In this document: one piece after another, positions 13,415-25,625 of the stretch
Layout of the letters: each line of letters begins with the position of its first letter
How positions within the stretch are numbered: the stretch's first letter is position 1
Notes under the pieces: model-generated
Database searches by the model: none
What the model saw: the letters and a program-made list of their open reading frames with translations, nothing else
What the model was told of the DNA's origin: nothing
Source: Sipunculus nudus
Lineage: Eukaryota > Annelida > Sipuncula > Golfingiida > Sipunculidae
Direction: 5' to 3'
Length of the DNA stretch: 64,000 nt
Assembly: GCA_026874595.1 (NCBI GenBank)
Contig: CM049307.1
Span: 8,085,579-8,149,578 of the forward strand
Position numbers and translations under genes: made by a program

Positions 13415-15620
13415 CATAAAAATACAGGTGGCATCTCAAATTTGCAGGAACTAATGAAACCTCAATTAGGCAAGGAATCATGGCAATCAATACATTAGTT
13501 ATTCATATACTGAAGCTTTAGCATCAAACTTTTCATTAATCTGGGGGTACAAGCCCCAAAGCTTGGAGAATATGGGTAACAGAGAATTTAATGTTTATAA
13601 AGGAGACTTTTCATTGACCTCCCAGTATTTGACATAAGAAGATTCTAGGTGCAATGGTTACAATTTGTGCCTTGTTGACGGAAGTCCATTTCATTTGAAG
13701 GTCTCAAACAGAGAAAAAAATACATAAAAATTTGAAGAAATATAGGTGGCGCCACCAGTGTTCAGAAACTGATAAAACACTCCATGATCAATATGCATGA
13801 AAACAATTCTGGCCATCAGTGCATTAGTTATTCAGATAGTGGAAATTTTGTATCAAATTTTTAATTATTCTTAGGGGTACTTTTGAGCCCCATAGCTCAG
13901 AGGAAATAAGAAACCTAATTTCACGTTTCCATGAAAACTTTATGGAAGTAGATTCTAGATCGAGCAGTGGTGATTTGTGCCCTGTAAACAGATTAAGCTT
14001 CATTTGAATGTCTCAAAAATAGAGAAAAATGCGTAAAAATTAAAAAAAATCAAGACAGCGCAACTGGTTTGCAGGAACTGATGAAACACTTCATGATCAA
14101 TATGCATGCAAAAAATCATGGCAATCAATGCATCAGTTTTTCAGATACTTGAGCTTAAGTATAAAATTTTTAATAATTCTGGGGGGTACTGACTAGCCCC
14201 ATAGCTTGACAGATATGGGTAACAATGACCTAATTTCAAGTTTAATTGAAGACATTTAATGAACCTCCCTGGTTGTCAAGTAAGAAGATTCTAGGTCAAA
14301 CAGCGACGATTTGTGCTCTGTTAACAGATGAGGCTTCTTTTGAAGGTCTCAAAAATATAGATAAAAATGCGTAAAAATTAAAAAAATACAGGTAGCACCA
14401 CCAGCACAACCAGTCCATGATCAGTATGCATGCAAAAATCATGGAGATCAATGCATTAGTGATTCAGATACTGGAGCTTTTGTATCAAATTTTAATTATT
14501 CCGAGGGGTAATTCTGAGCCCCATAACTCGTAGGATATGGGTAACAAAGACCTATAATTTCACTTTTTCACACTTTTTCAGGACCTCCCTTGAGGTTAAG
14601 TTAAAAGATTCCAGGTCCAATCATTACGATTTGTGCCCTGTTAACAGATGACCACATCTTTAAAGGTCTCAAGAATAGAGAAAAAAAAAATCATAAAAAA
14701 AAAATACAGGTGGCACCACCTGTCTGCAGAAACTAATGAAACACTCCCTGATCAATATCCATGCAAAAAATCGTGGTGATCAATGCATTAGTTGTTCAGA
14801 TACTTGAGCTTTTGTATCAAATTTTCCATTATTCTGGGGGGTACTTCAAAGCCATATAGCTCAAAGAATATGGGTAACAGAAACCTTAAGTTTCCAAGGA
14901 GACATTTTATGGGCCTCCCTACATATCAAGAAGGAAGATTCTAGGTCCAGTTGTTACAATTTGTGCCCTGTTAACAGAGACTGCATCTTAAAAGGTCTAA
15001 AAAATAGTGAAAAAAAAATTTGTATAAAAAATAAAAAAAATACAAGTGGCGCCACCAGGCTGCAGAAACTGATGAAATAATCCATGATCAATATTTATGC
15101 AAAGAATAATGGTGATCAATGCAATAGTTGTTCTGATACCTGAGCTTTTGTATCAAATTTTCTATTATTCTGGGTGGTACTTCGGAACCCCATAGCTCAG
15201 AGGTTATGTGTAACAGAGACCTTATTTCAGGTTCCCGAAAAGACTTTTCATGGACCTCCCTGCAGGCCAAGAGAGAAGATTCCAGGTACAGTGGTTACGA
15301 TTTGTGCCCTGTTAACAGATGATAGTTTCATTGCTGGTCTGAAAAAAAAGGGAAAAAAATTTGTAAAAATGGGGAAAAAATACAGGTTGCACCACCAGTC
15401 TGCAGAAAGTGATAGAACATCCCATGATCAATATTCATGCAAAGAATCATGGCGATCAATGCAGTAGTTATTCAGATACTTAAGCTTTTGTATCAAATTT
15501 TGCATTATTCTATGATAGGGTAACAGAGACCTAATTCCAGGTTTTCAAGGAGATTTTTCATGGACCTCTCTTGATGTCAAGTAAGATGATTCCAGGAACA
15601 GCGGCTACGATTTGTGCCCT
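13415..15620 (+). repeat. About 320-340-bp tandem array, seven units
   Basis: Units begin near 13423, 13743, 14048, 14389, 14704, 15042 and 15383 with CAGGTGGCGCCACCAG-like sequence. Each contains ATGATCAATATGCATGCAAA, a TTCTGGGGGGTAC-like phrase, ATGGGTAACAGAGACCTAAT and GATTTGTGCCCTGTTAACAG. Divergence among units is substantial, so this is an old array. The same unit forms the core of the copy at 22435-23640. Confidence 0.85.
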
Positions 15621-16479
15621 GTTAATGGACGGCCGAATAGACGACGGACAAAAGGTGATCGCTATAGCTCAGATGCCTTTCTGTCAGCTGAGCTTAAAAA
15701 GGTCCCCAGATCCAGAAAAAGGGGGTCCAGGCCACAAAAACTTGTCTGAAACCCTTAAAAAAAGGTTGCAGGGGCTTAAACGGGGGGGTGGGGGGGGGTG
15801 AGGAATCTCGACCCCCTGGACTAACCTGGGTCCACTTCTGGATTCTTCCAGTATATAGTGATTCAAGTGATATTAACTCCAACTGAATCACTCAGGTATC
15901 ACTCAGAGGTCATTTGAACCAATGTGCAAAAGTACATAAATATTTTATGTATTAATTCAGGTTATTTATTTCATTGTATATACATAAAACAAATACGTAA
16001 AAAAAATATAAAATAAATTAACTTAATCAAGTGTATCAAATATACAAAGAAAACTTTATGCCCAGTGCAACAATGACAAGAAAATTATATAAATGTAAAT
16101 CTATTAAAATATTTTTAGATAATTCCTCACCACAGGTATTATCAAATTTACACAAGGTACTGTCATATAAATCACCATGGTATTCTAAAAATGGCATGAA
16201 CGTATCTACTTCCCAGAAAGCATTCATGATGGAATTATAAGAAAACAAGTGTTTTGGCTGTAAAGCATGTGCACACTTAAATACCAGAGTAAAGGAAATG
16301 ACACTTTTTGGAATGTAAGACATATATATTGGGAACTTACAAACATATGTGAGCAGTATCAATGTCACATAACTGAGTCTCTGCACATGCTTGGAATGTC
16401 ATAAATTTATCAGTTTCCTATGTGCCAACTTGTTCTTAATTTTTTTAAGGAGGACTAGTACTGAAATGGTTCATATCCA

Positions 16480-17400
16480 TCTGTACTTCTGTCCCTCTAT
16501 GTGTTCATCTATCTGTCTGTCCATTCATCCATCCTGCCCCAATGTTTTACCAATTATCTCTTAAAACAAGGGCTGCTGCTTTCTTTACCTGATTGTGCAG
16601 GCATATTTATCACATGACTGACATGTGATTATAACCTGAAGGTGGTAGACTACTTTCTGTAATCCAAAATGATGTTTTCCACATTCCTTTATATAAGTCA
16701 GTAAATATAAACACTTCAGCCTTAAAAAATATAGAAGGATTCAAAGGGTCAAAGGAAATTAAATTAATACTATATTGAATTATTTTATCAATAAGGTTTC
16801 TACATGACATTTTATGATTTCAAATGTTTGCATATATGTAGCAAATTTTGTTACCTTTCATCTGATAAACCACAGCAACAATCAATATGGCTGACATATT
16901 TATTATGTGACTGTTATTTGACCTCTGTTCAACTACTTTTTCAAACCAAAATGGTCTTTCCTACTTTCTGTCAGTTAATTAATAAAAAATAAGAACCCCT
17001 TAACTTATGCAAATATACATGGATTAATGGATCAATGGAAATTAAATGAATACACAACTGAATGGAATTATTTGTTTCCACATGAATGATTTTCCACAGG
17101 ACTTAATTTTGATGGCAGCAAAATTGTATGATCTCAGGTATGCACACAGTGTAAAATCTGTTACCTTTTATCTCATGAACTACTTCACCAATCATCAACA
17201 AATTTGGCAGACATATCAGTCATGTGAGTTCCTGAATAAGTCAGAAATATTTACACTAGCTTTCAGATCATGCTGTCCTATGTCTCAGAATAAGGAAAAT
17301 GAACAAAATATGATTTGAATCGTTTATTTTCAGAATTGCTTCTTCATGCAAATACAAATGTTTCCAATCACCATAGTTTCCATATCAGGTGGTTTACATA
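16480..17400 (+). repeat. Degenerate tandem repeat, about 285-315 bp, three units
   Basis: Three loosely similar segments are seen: CATATTTATCACATGACTG near 16602, CATATTTATTATGTGACTG near 16897 and CATATCAGTCATGTGAG near 17212. Each is followed by a GGAAATTAAAT.AATAC-like stretch (clear in the first two). Divergence is high. No ends or coding sequence are recognised. Confidence 0.45.
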
Positions 17401-18291
17401 CTTAATGTAAAATCTATTACAAAATATCCCAGCAACAGAAGAAGCTGTAAGCATTATATTTTATGAGCACATTTCTTAGCCACAACAATGACAACTTCCA
17501 ACTTTGAACAGCAGCTGATATGCAGTATTTTCAGTTTCAATGTCTGTTTGGTTACCCAAGATCATGTTCAATTTATCAGGTCAATGGCCCTTTGGTCTCT
17601 TGTTTTAATCTGTGTAGTGTACATCCTCCATTACTACCACTTAAAACAGGGATATCTTGATAACTCCAGCTTATATTATCCACAATTTTAATTCAAAAGG
17701 GGTTCTTTCCAAGGTTGTGGGACATTATAGCATCATGGATGCCACACTTTTCTAGTTACACACAACAGGGGACTATTTGAGTCTCGGCCTTTGTTTATCT
17801 TTTTTGCTAATGCTGTAAGGATCATAAATAAACATTTTGATATGATACAGAATATGATGTTAAAATTAAACTTTTCTCCTGTAACACTTCCTCATTTGAC
17901 TTATTTTATCATTTGTGCTTTTTATCTTACCATTGGTTTTATTTATCATCATAGCAATCTTTCCATTTCCAGAATCAAAAGGGCCCTTTTGATTATAATT
18001 GCATAATCCATGAAAATATCTCAACACTACCCGTAGTATACTTTTGTTACTATATGTTTTGTTCACTGTTTGTTGGTGTGTCTGTTAGCAAATTTACTTA
18101 AGGTAAAATCCCTTAATCTAAAATCAAACATAAAGCTGTTACAAATACATATTTGACCCCATAAAATATATATCATTTTAAACCATGTACAGAGCTCTAT
18201 TTTATGGCATTTGTGTTTTAAAAATTACTATTAATTTTCATGTGAAATTTTAAAATTTTCAACAAATTTTAAACAACCAGTAACAGCAAAC

Positions 18292-19655
18292 GACTTTTTA
18301 ATGGGCTAACATTAAACTACATGTCAATATCTGTAAAACCTTTTTTATTTTTCCTCTGTTATTTTTTAATGGGCTAACAATAAACCACATGTCAATATCT
18401 GTAAAACCTTTTTTATTTTTCCTCTGTTATTTTTTAATGGGCTAACAAACTACATGTCAATATCTATAAAACCTTTTTTATTTTTCCTCTGTTATTTTTT
18501 AATGGGCTAACATTAAACTACATGTCAATATCTGTAAAACCTTTTTTATTTTTCCTCTGTTATTTTTTAATGGGCTAACAATAAACTACATGTCAATATC
18601 TGTAAAACCTTTTTTATTTTTCCTCTGTTATTTTTTAATGGGCTAACAATAAACTACATGTCAATATCTATAAAACCTTTTTTATTTTTCCTCTGTTATT
18701 TTTTAATGGGCTAACAATAAACTACATGTCAATATCTATAAAACCTTTTTTATTTTCCTCTGTTATTTTTTAATGGGCTAACAATAAACTACATGTCAAT
18801 ATCTATAAAACCTTTTTTATTTTTCCTCTGTTATTTTTTAATGGGCTAACAATAAACTACATGTCAATATCTATAAAACCTTTTTTATTTTTCCTCTGTT
18901 ATTTTTTAATGGGCTAACAATAAACTACATGTCAATATCTATAAAACCTTTTTTATTTTTCCTCTGTTATTTTTTAATGGGCTAACAATAAACTACATGT
19001 CAATATCTATAAAACCTTTTTTATTTTTCCTCTGTTATTTTTTAATGGGCTAACAATAAACTACATGTCAATATCTGTAAAACCTTTTTTATTTTTCCTC
19101 TGTTATTTTTTAATGGGCTAACAATAAACTACATGTCAATATCTATAAAACCTTTTTTATTTTTCCTCTGTTATTTTTTAATGGGCTAACAATAAACTAC
19201 ATGTCAATATCTATAAAACCTTTTTTATTTTTCCTCTGTTATTTTTTAATGGGCTAACAATAAACTACATGTCAATATCTATAAAACCTTTTTTATTTTT
19301 CCTCTGTTATTTTTTAATGGGCTAACAATAAACTACATGTCAATATCTGTAAAACCTTTTTTATTTTTCCTCTGTTATTTTTTAATGGGCTAACAATAAA
19401 CTACATGTCAATATCTATAAAACCTTTTTTATTTTTCCTCTGTTATTTTTTAATGGGCTAACAATAAACTACATGTCAATATCTATAAAACCTTTTTTTA
19501 TTTTTCCTCTGTTATTTTTTAATGGACTAACAATAAACAACATGTCAATATCTATAAAACCTTTTTTATTTTTCCCCTGTCATTTTTTAATGGGCTAACA
19601 ATAAACTACATGTCAATATCTATAAAACCTTTTTTATTTTTCCTCTGTCATTTTT
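18292..19655 (+). repeat. 68-bp satellite array, about 20 copies
   Basis: The exact 68-bp period is measured at 18841, 18909 and 18977. The unit contains AATGGGCTAACAATAAAC, TACATGTCAATATCTATA and TTTTTTATTTTTCCTCTG. Copies are nearly identical, with a G/A variant at CT(G/A)TAAAACC, one small deletion near 18445 and slightly diverged edge copies; this implies recent expansion. Every full unit has AATAAA on the plus strand and another on the minus strand (within AAAAATAAAAAAGG). Confidence 0.95.
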
Positions 19656-20627
19656 CTCTTATGTATAAAAATGAAATTAAATTTACTAAATCAAATTTAA
19701 AAATTCAATTTTAAATTAGAAAGAAACATGATACAAGAAAAAATCTCAGTTTTTAGATTGGGATAGATCAACTAAAGATTATGAAAAAAATCCTTTTTTT
19801 CCAGTGGGTAGCAGCAAAGCATTTTTTTTATTTAACATCGATTACTGGAAGGCATGCTTGTCTGAAAAATTCTTTTATTTATTGTAGGAAACTGGATGGT
19901 ATTCTCCTCTGAAAGAATCTTCCTTCTTTTTCAGTCAGACAAGGAATAAATTATCTGTCGCTTAAATGAGGGGAGATCTACTGGGATATCTAACAGAAAC
20001 AATAGGTTTCCATGATTTATTACAGTATTGTTTCTTCTGCTTAAATAATGGTTCGCAAAAAATTCTCTCCTCTATCAAATGCATCTCTCTGGCAGAAACA
20101 GTGAACTTCATGTACCAAAATGTCATTTACTGACAGACCACCTGACTCAAAGGAGAGACTGTTATACAAAAACTGAGTGACCTAAACTTCATTTTTTGTC
20201 TTATCTTTAAATTAATCTTTAATTTATACATTTATTAATATTATTTTTATTATTATTATTTTTATTTATTCACAATCAAATAGGCATGCCCTTCTTCTAA
20301 AGATCAGTTCTAAATAAAATTGACCATAATATACCTGTACAGATGCTCAAAAGTTCAATAAAAAATTTAAATACTTTATAAAGTGTTACAGCTTATCACT
20401 GCTGAATAAATATTTTGAGACAGCACTCTTTCACACAATTCAAATATATATATTTAAATTGCAGCCATACAAAAATGTGTGATAAAGTCGTGACTGCATT
20501 CATGAAAATGAACACTCTCACTTATTTCATACTAAAATAATAATTCACACCAAAAACAATTATTTAGTATGGTGATGACAAATTATCCAGACAGATTTCC
20601 TAGATTTTTGCATGAACTCACATTTAG

Positions 20628-22377
20628 AACAAGGGACCTGTGGGTCAGGGCGCTCAGCTGATTTTGATAATGAGAATTTTTTTATAATGTCCAGACCAAA
20701 TCCAAATCAGGAATTTGATCAGTCCAAACCCTGATCACAATGTGGTCCGGCCAAAAGCCTGATTCAGATTGTTATTTGACATAATACTGAATAATGCCTT
20801 ATGCATGTGACCTTGAGTTTTGACCTCATGACCAAAATAAAAGGGGTCTTGCTTTATTGGTAGGCCATATTTAAATCAAGTTTGAAACTAATATGTTAAT
20901 CCAAAGAATGGAGTTATCACTCAAGAACAAATATATGGACAGATGGCCACTGTGACCTAGTGACCCCTAAATATACCAGGTTCATCTCTGTATTACAGGT
21001 CACCTGTAGTGTTAGGTGGAAGGTTTGGGATGAAAAATTTCACTTAACATGCATCCACAATCTTCATAAATAAGTTGTTTTTTTTTTATTTCAACTTAGA
21101 ACATAATACAAACATTTAAATTATATGTGAAACAATTCACATATCAGTCCCATAAAATACATTTGTTTTACTATAGTTGGATAAATACATGCTCACAAAC
21201 AATGAATGAAATACACTGAGTCCATGTAACCTTAATTACTTAACATGGACAATATAGTCCTCCATGTTTCAAAATATCAATTTTTACCATTTAAATTTTA
21301 ACTTGCAATATGCTTCTCAATTTCAAAAACATTTTATTTGTTGCTTTTTCCTTGTCCATTCTAATTTCACCAGTTCAAGACAAGCAGAATAAACTGAGTA
21401 TTTACATAAAATAATAAGTAAATTTAATTTGTTTCTGCCCTTTATCATTCCAAGTAAGATATCTCTTTTACTAAAAACAATTCTTTCATTAGTGTGTTCA
21501 TCCCACCATTCGGTAAAAATGACACCATAATGTAACTTAATGAGGACATTTGACTTCATGACCCCAAAATCTACAGAGTTCTTGCGAAAGAGGTGGGCCA
21601 TATATAGGTCAAGTTTGAAAATTGTCTGTCAAACAAAGTGGAGTTATTATCAGGAAACAAAATAACCAACATACAGAAAGACAAACAGACAGACACATAG
21701 ACACACAGACTAGGTGATTACTATAGGGCATCTGCTTAGGCCCTAATAACATCAGGGCCCTAATAACATACAATGTTTTCAGATGAAACTACAGTTGTAA
21801 ATTTTATATTTTCACTATAATTTGGCATTCTAAAAATAAAGGAAAAAAAATCGTAAAAAAAAAAATACAGATGGCACCACCAGTCTTCAGGAACTGAAGA
21901 AACAAGCCATAATCAATGTACACATGGGGTTTCAGGACACTAGATAAAACTGAAATTGAGAAACAGACTCAACTGCTGTCATTTGAGAGTCTCAAAAACT
22001 GGGGGAAAATTGAAAATTGGAAATTGCAAGTGGTGCTACCAATTTTGGAAACTGCCAACCCTAGTCATGGACAATATTAAAGCCATAATTCAGAGCAATC
22101 CATGCATAAATTGTCAAGATATTTGAGATTTTGCAAATTTTTAATTATTCTGGGGGATACTTACGAGCCCCACTGCTCAGAGGATATAGGTCACAGTGAC
22201 CTAATTTCAGGTTTCCAAGGAGATTTTATTTTGGACCTCTCTGGATATTCAGTAATAGTTTTCTAGGTGACAAAATGTGCCAATCCAACAAACAGACAGA
22301 TGGACAGACAGAGGGATGGACGATGGAAGCTGCCCAATCACTATACCTCAGTTGACTTACAGTCAGCTGAGCTAAAA
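20628..22377 (+). mobile_element. Tandem-core element, family A, copy 2 (diverged, probably composite)
   Basis: The 5' end ACAAGGGACCTGTGGGTCA has a degraded hairpin (GACC/GGTC) and is followed by GCTCAGCTGA (20652-20661). The inverted partner TCAGCTGAG is at 22363-22371, followed by CTAAAAAG. The right part has family A core units (near 21867 and 22030). The middle carries a different 3'-end signature at about 21700-21770: an ACAGACAGACACATAG tract, hairpin AGGGC...GCCCT and TAATAACA. This suggests another element of similar design nested inside. Confidence 0.5.
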
Positions 22378-22434
22378 AGTCCTAATATACAAGGAAAAAA
22401 AGCCTTGAAATTCAAGATAACATAATTTGCATGA

Positions 22435-23640
22435 AAACAAGTGACCCATGGGTCATGACGCTCAGCTGATTGGGAAGACATTCGCAAAAGGAAATTTCAT
22501 CATCTGAATGGTGGTATATACCCATTCAACTGAAGCATCAAACAGATTAACCAACAGGCCAAGATTGTGTCTGTATTTATATATCTCAGAAATAGAGAAA
22601 AAATGCGTAAACTTTAAAAAAATACAGGTGACTCCACCAGTCTGCAGAAACAAATAAAACACTTAAAGGTCAATATCCATGCAAAGAATCATGGTGATCT
22701 CTGCAGTAGTTGTTCAGATACTTCAGCTTTTGTATCATATTTTCCATTATTCTGAGGGATACTTTGGAGTCCTATAGCATGAAGGATATGGGTAACAGAG
22801 ACCTAATTTCAGGTTTCCACAGACACTTTCATGGGCCTCCTTGCATGACAAGAATGAAGATTCTAGGTCCAGTTGTTACAATTTGTGCCATGTTAACAGA
22901 TGACAGCATCCTTAAAGGTCTCAAAAATAGAGAAAAAAATTTGAAAAATTGAATAAATATAGGTGGCACCACCAGTCTGCAGAAACTGATGAAACACTCC
23001 ATAATCAATATCCATGCAAAGAATCATGGTCATCTCTGCATTAGTTGTTCAGATACTTCAGCTTTTGTATCAAATTGTCCATTATTCTGAGGGATACTTT
23101 GGAGTCCTATAGCTTGAAGAATATAGGAAACAGTGACCTAATTTCACGTTTCCACTGATACTTTTCATGGGCCTCCTTGCATGACAAGAATGAAGATTCT
23201 AGGTCCAGTTGTTCTGATTTGTACCCTGTTGACAGATAACCACATCTTAAAAGGTCTCAAAAATAGAGAAAAATTTCGTAAAAATATGAAAAAAATAGAG
23301 GTGGCACACCCAGTCTGCAGAAACTGATGGAACACTTCATGATCAATATGCATGCCAAAAATCATGACCATCAGTGATGTAGTTAATGAGATATTGAAGT
23401 TTTTGTATGAAATTTTTTACTATTCTGAGGGGTACTTTGGGGCCCCATAGCTCAAAGGATATGGATAACAGAGACCTGATTTCTAGTTTCCAAGGAGATT
23501 TTTCATGGACCCCTCAGAATGTCAAGTTACAAGATTCTAGGTCCAGCAGTTATGATTTGTGCCTGGTTAACGGACAGACGGACGACAGACAAAAAGTGAT
23601 CGCTATAGCTCAGATGACTTACAGTCGGCTGAGCTAAAAA
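22435..23640 (+). mobile_element. Tandem-core element, family A, copy 3
   Basis: The 5' end is ACAAG plus the perfect palindrome TGACCCATGGGTCA (22442-22455) and CTCAGCTGA (22461-22469). The 3' end has TCGGCTGAG (23625-23633, one mismatch to the inverted repeat) in a hairpin with AGCTCA, followed by CTAAAAA. Three core units start near 22625, 22960 and 23300. A GACAGACGGACGACAGACAAA tract precedes the 3' hairpin. It starts about 57 bp after one element ends and is followed within about 7 bp by another. Confidence 0.65.
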
Positions 23641-24032
23641 AGAAAAAACTAGATGTGTCGGAACGACACAAATGCCCCCGCCTGGGGCAAATTAGAAACA
23701 TTTGTTAAATTTTGTAGAATTTTTCAAGTTCAGGAAGTGTTGTATGGTCAAAAGTAGGTCAACAAGGGCAAAATGCAAACTCGATCTGTAAAGGGTCATT
23801 ATCAAGCAACACACCAAAAATCAGGCCAGTATCTGCAGGCATTGTGAAAAAAAGTCCATATATGTGCATTTTTCATGAAAATTTCTGTCTTTCATGAAAT
23901 TTTCTATGTTCAGGATCTGTCATATTGTGAAAAATAGGTTAACTGGGATGAAACGCGAACTCGATCTGTAAGTGGTCATTATGCGCCCACGGACCTAACA
24001 TTAGGCCAGTATCTGTAAGCATTGTATTGCGA

Positions 24033-24714
24033 AACTAGAATATTAGCAAAAGTTGATAATCATTTATAAATTTAAATTGGAGAGGCATATACCATGTTTC
24101 ATAACAATCCACCAAATGCTTCCTGAGAAATAAGCTCCTAAGTTTTTTTCTATACTAAGCTCTGTGACCTTGAAAAGTAGGTCAAGATCACCCATCTTTG
24201 AACTTGACCAAGATTTTGTAAATATAATGCAATAGCACTGAAGAAATGAAGTTCCTGTGTTGAATACCTTTGGAGATATCCTGCACAAAAGGCCAAAATT
24301 GAAAAAATCCGATAAAATTTCATTAAAAAATCAGAAATTGCAGGTGGCACCACAAAAATTGTGCAGCACATACAGACCATCAGTCCATATGATCAAAGTA
24401 AGTTTTGTGAAAATCCACACAATGGTTCCTGAGATATAAACTTCTGAGTGTTTTTCTATAATCAGCTATAAAATGTAGAAAAATGGGTCAAGGTCACCCA
24501 TCTTCGAACTTGACCGAGATTTTATCGATATACATCTTCACTGATGAAATAAAATTCCAACAGTGAATCCTTTTAGAGATATCCCGCTCACAAGGTAAAA
24601 GTTAACAGACGCGGAACAGACGGGCGGACGAACAGACACCGGACAGACAGATGGACAGACAGACAGCTTGGGTGACGAAAATAGCCCATCAGCCTATGAG
24701 CTGAGGGCTAAAAA
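24033..24714 (+). mobile_element. Family B element nested in the family C core
   Basis: It starts AACTAGAATATTAGC and ends GAGCTGAGGGCTAAAA, matching the stand-alone copy at 7142-7860. It carries two core units (near 24122 and 24429). The 5' hairpin and 5' inverted repeat have decayed, while the 3' hairpin is recognisable. Removing it restores an almost normal family C junction (GCATTGCGAA...), with an extra ATTG at the left border. Confidence 0.6.
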
Positions 24715-25625
24715 TGGCTGTAAATGTGTATTTGTCATGAAAATTTCTATTTTTCATGAATATTTCTAAGTTTAGGAGCCGTAAAACGGTCAAAATTAGG
24801 TCAACCGGGACGAAACGCGAACTTGATCTGTAACTGGTCATTATCTGCCCACACACCAAAAATCAGGCCAATATCTGCAGGCATTGTGAAATAAAGTCCG
24901 TACATGTGTATTTGTCATGAAAATTTCTATTTTTCATGAAATTTTCTAAGTTTAGGAGCCGTAAAATGGTCAAAAGTAGGTCAACCGGGACGAAACGCGA
25001 ACTCGATCTGTAACTGGTCATTATCTGCCCACACACCAAAAATCAGGCCAATATCTGCAGGCATTGCGAAAAAAAGTCTGTACATGTGTATGTCATGAAA
25101 ATTTCTATTTTTCATGAAATTTTCTAAGATTAGGAGCCGTAAAACGGTCAAAAGTAGGTCAACCGGGACGAAACGCAAATTGGATCTGTAATTGGTCATT
25201 ATCTGCCCACACACCAAAAATCAGGCCAATATCTGCAGGCATTACAAAAAAAAGTCCGTACATGTGTATTTGTCATGAAAATTTCTATTTTTCATGAAAT
25301 TTTCTAAGATTAGGAGCCGTAAAACGGTCAAAAGTAGGTCAACCGGGACAAAACGCGAACTCGATCTGTAATTGGTCATTATCTGCCCACACACCAAAAA
25401 TCAGGCCAATATCTGCAGGCATTGCGAAAAAAAGTCCGTACATGTGTATTTGTCATGAAAATTTCTATTTTTCATGAAATTTTCTAAGTTTAGGAGCCGT
25501 AAAACGGTCAAAAGTAGGTCAACAAGGATGAAACGCGAATTGGATCTGTAACTGGTCATTATCTGCCCACACACCAAAAATCAGGCCAATATCTGCAGGC
25601 ATTGCGAAAAAAGGTCCGTACAACT
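24715..25625 (+). repeat. 180-bp tandem array, five units
   Basis: Exact 180-bp spacing is seen (25261 to 25441, CATGTGTATTTGTCATGA). Units contain AGGAGCCGTAAAACGGTCAA, whose CCGTAAAACGG is a short hairpin, plus GAACTCGATCTGTAACTGG and ATCTGCAGGCATTGCG. Two more units lie at about 23700-24032, before the nested element. Copies are highly similar. Confidence 0.9.

Larger units (their letters stand above)
12641..15696 (+). mobile_element. Tandem-core (pearl/HINE-like) element, family A, copy 1
   Basis: The 5' end reads ACAAG followed by the perfect 14-nt palindrome TGGCCCATGGGCCA (12647-12660). The subterminal repeat CTCAGCTGA (12666-12674) recurs exactly inverted at 15684-15692, within the 3' hairpin AGCTCA...TGAGCT that precedes TTAAAAA. 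Between the ends lie a 140-bp array, a 17-G homopolymer (13397-13413) and a 320-bp array, then a GACGGCC/GACGACGGACAA tract near 15630-15650. At about 3.05 kb it is the longest copy in the window. No ORF of coding quality is present, so it is non-autonomous. Confidence 0.65.
12575..15819 (-). mobile_element. G-rich MITE split by a tandem-core element
   Basis: The left piece (12575-12640, CCAGG...GTGGATCC...ACTAATG...CCTAAA) and right piece (15700-15819, GGTCCC...TTGTCTGA..CCCTTAAAA...CCCCCTGG) correspond, in order and without a gap, to the reverse complement of the intact MITE at 39820-40011. Everything between them is a later insertion of the family A element. The MITE has no coding potential and a long poly-G tract (15781-15799). 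Confidence 0.65.

Noticed and set aside
15174-15467. 97-codon plus-strand frame and neighbours within 12.6-15.8 kb and 22.4-23.6 kb
   Set aside because: These are family A core units; the frame is not conserved between units.
16036-16386. 116-codon minus-strand frame
   Set aside because: It begins at GTG, has no splice-site support, and lies within intronic DNA; the translation resembles no family I know.
18292-19655. CRISPR-like regular repeat
   Set aside because: Units are contiguous without unique spacers and the genome is clearly eukaryotic; this is a satellite.
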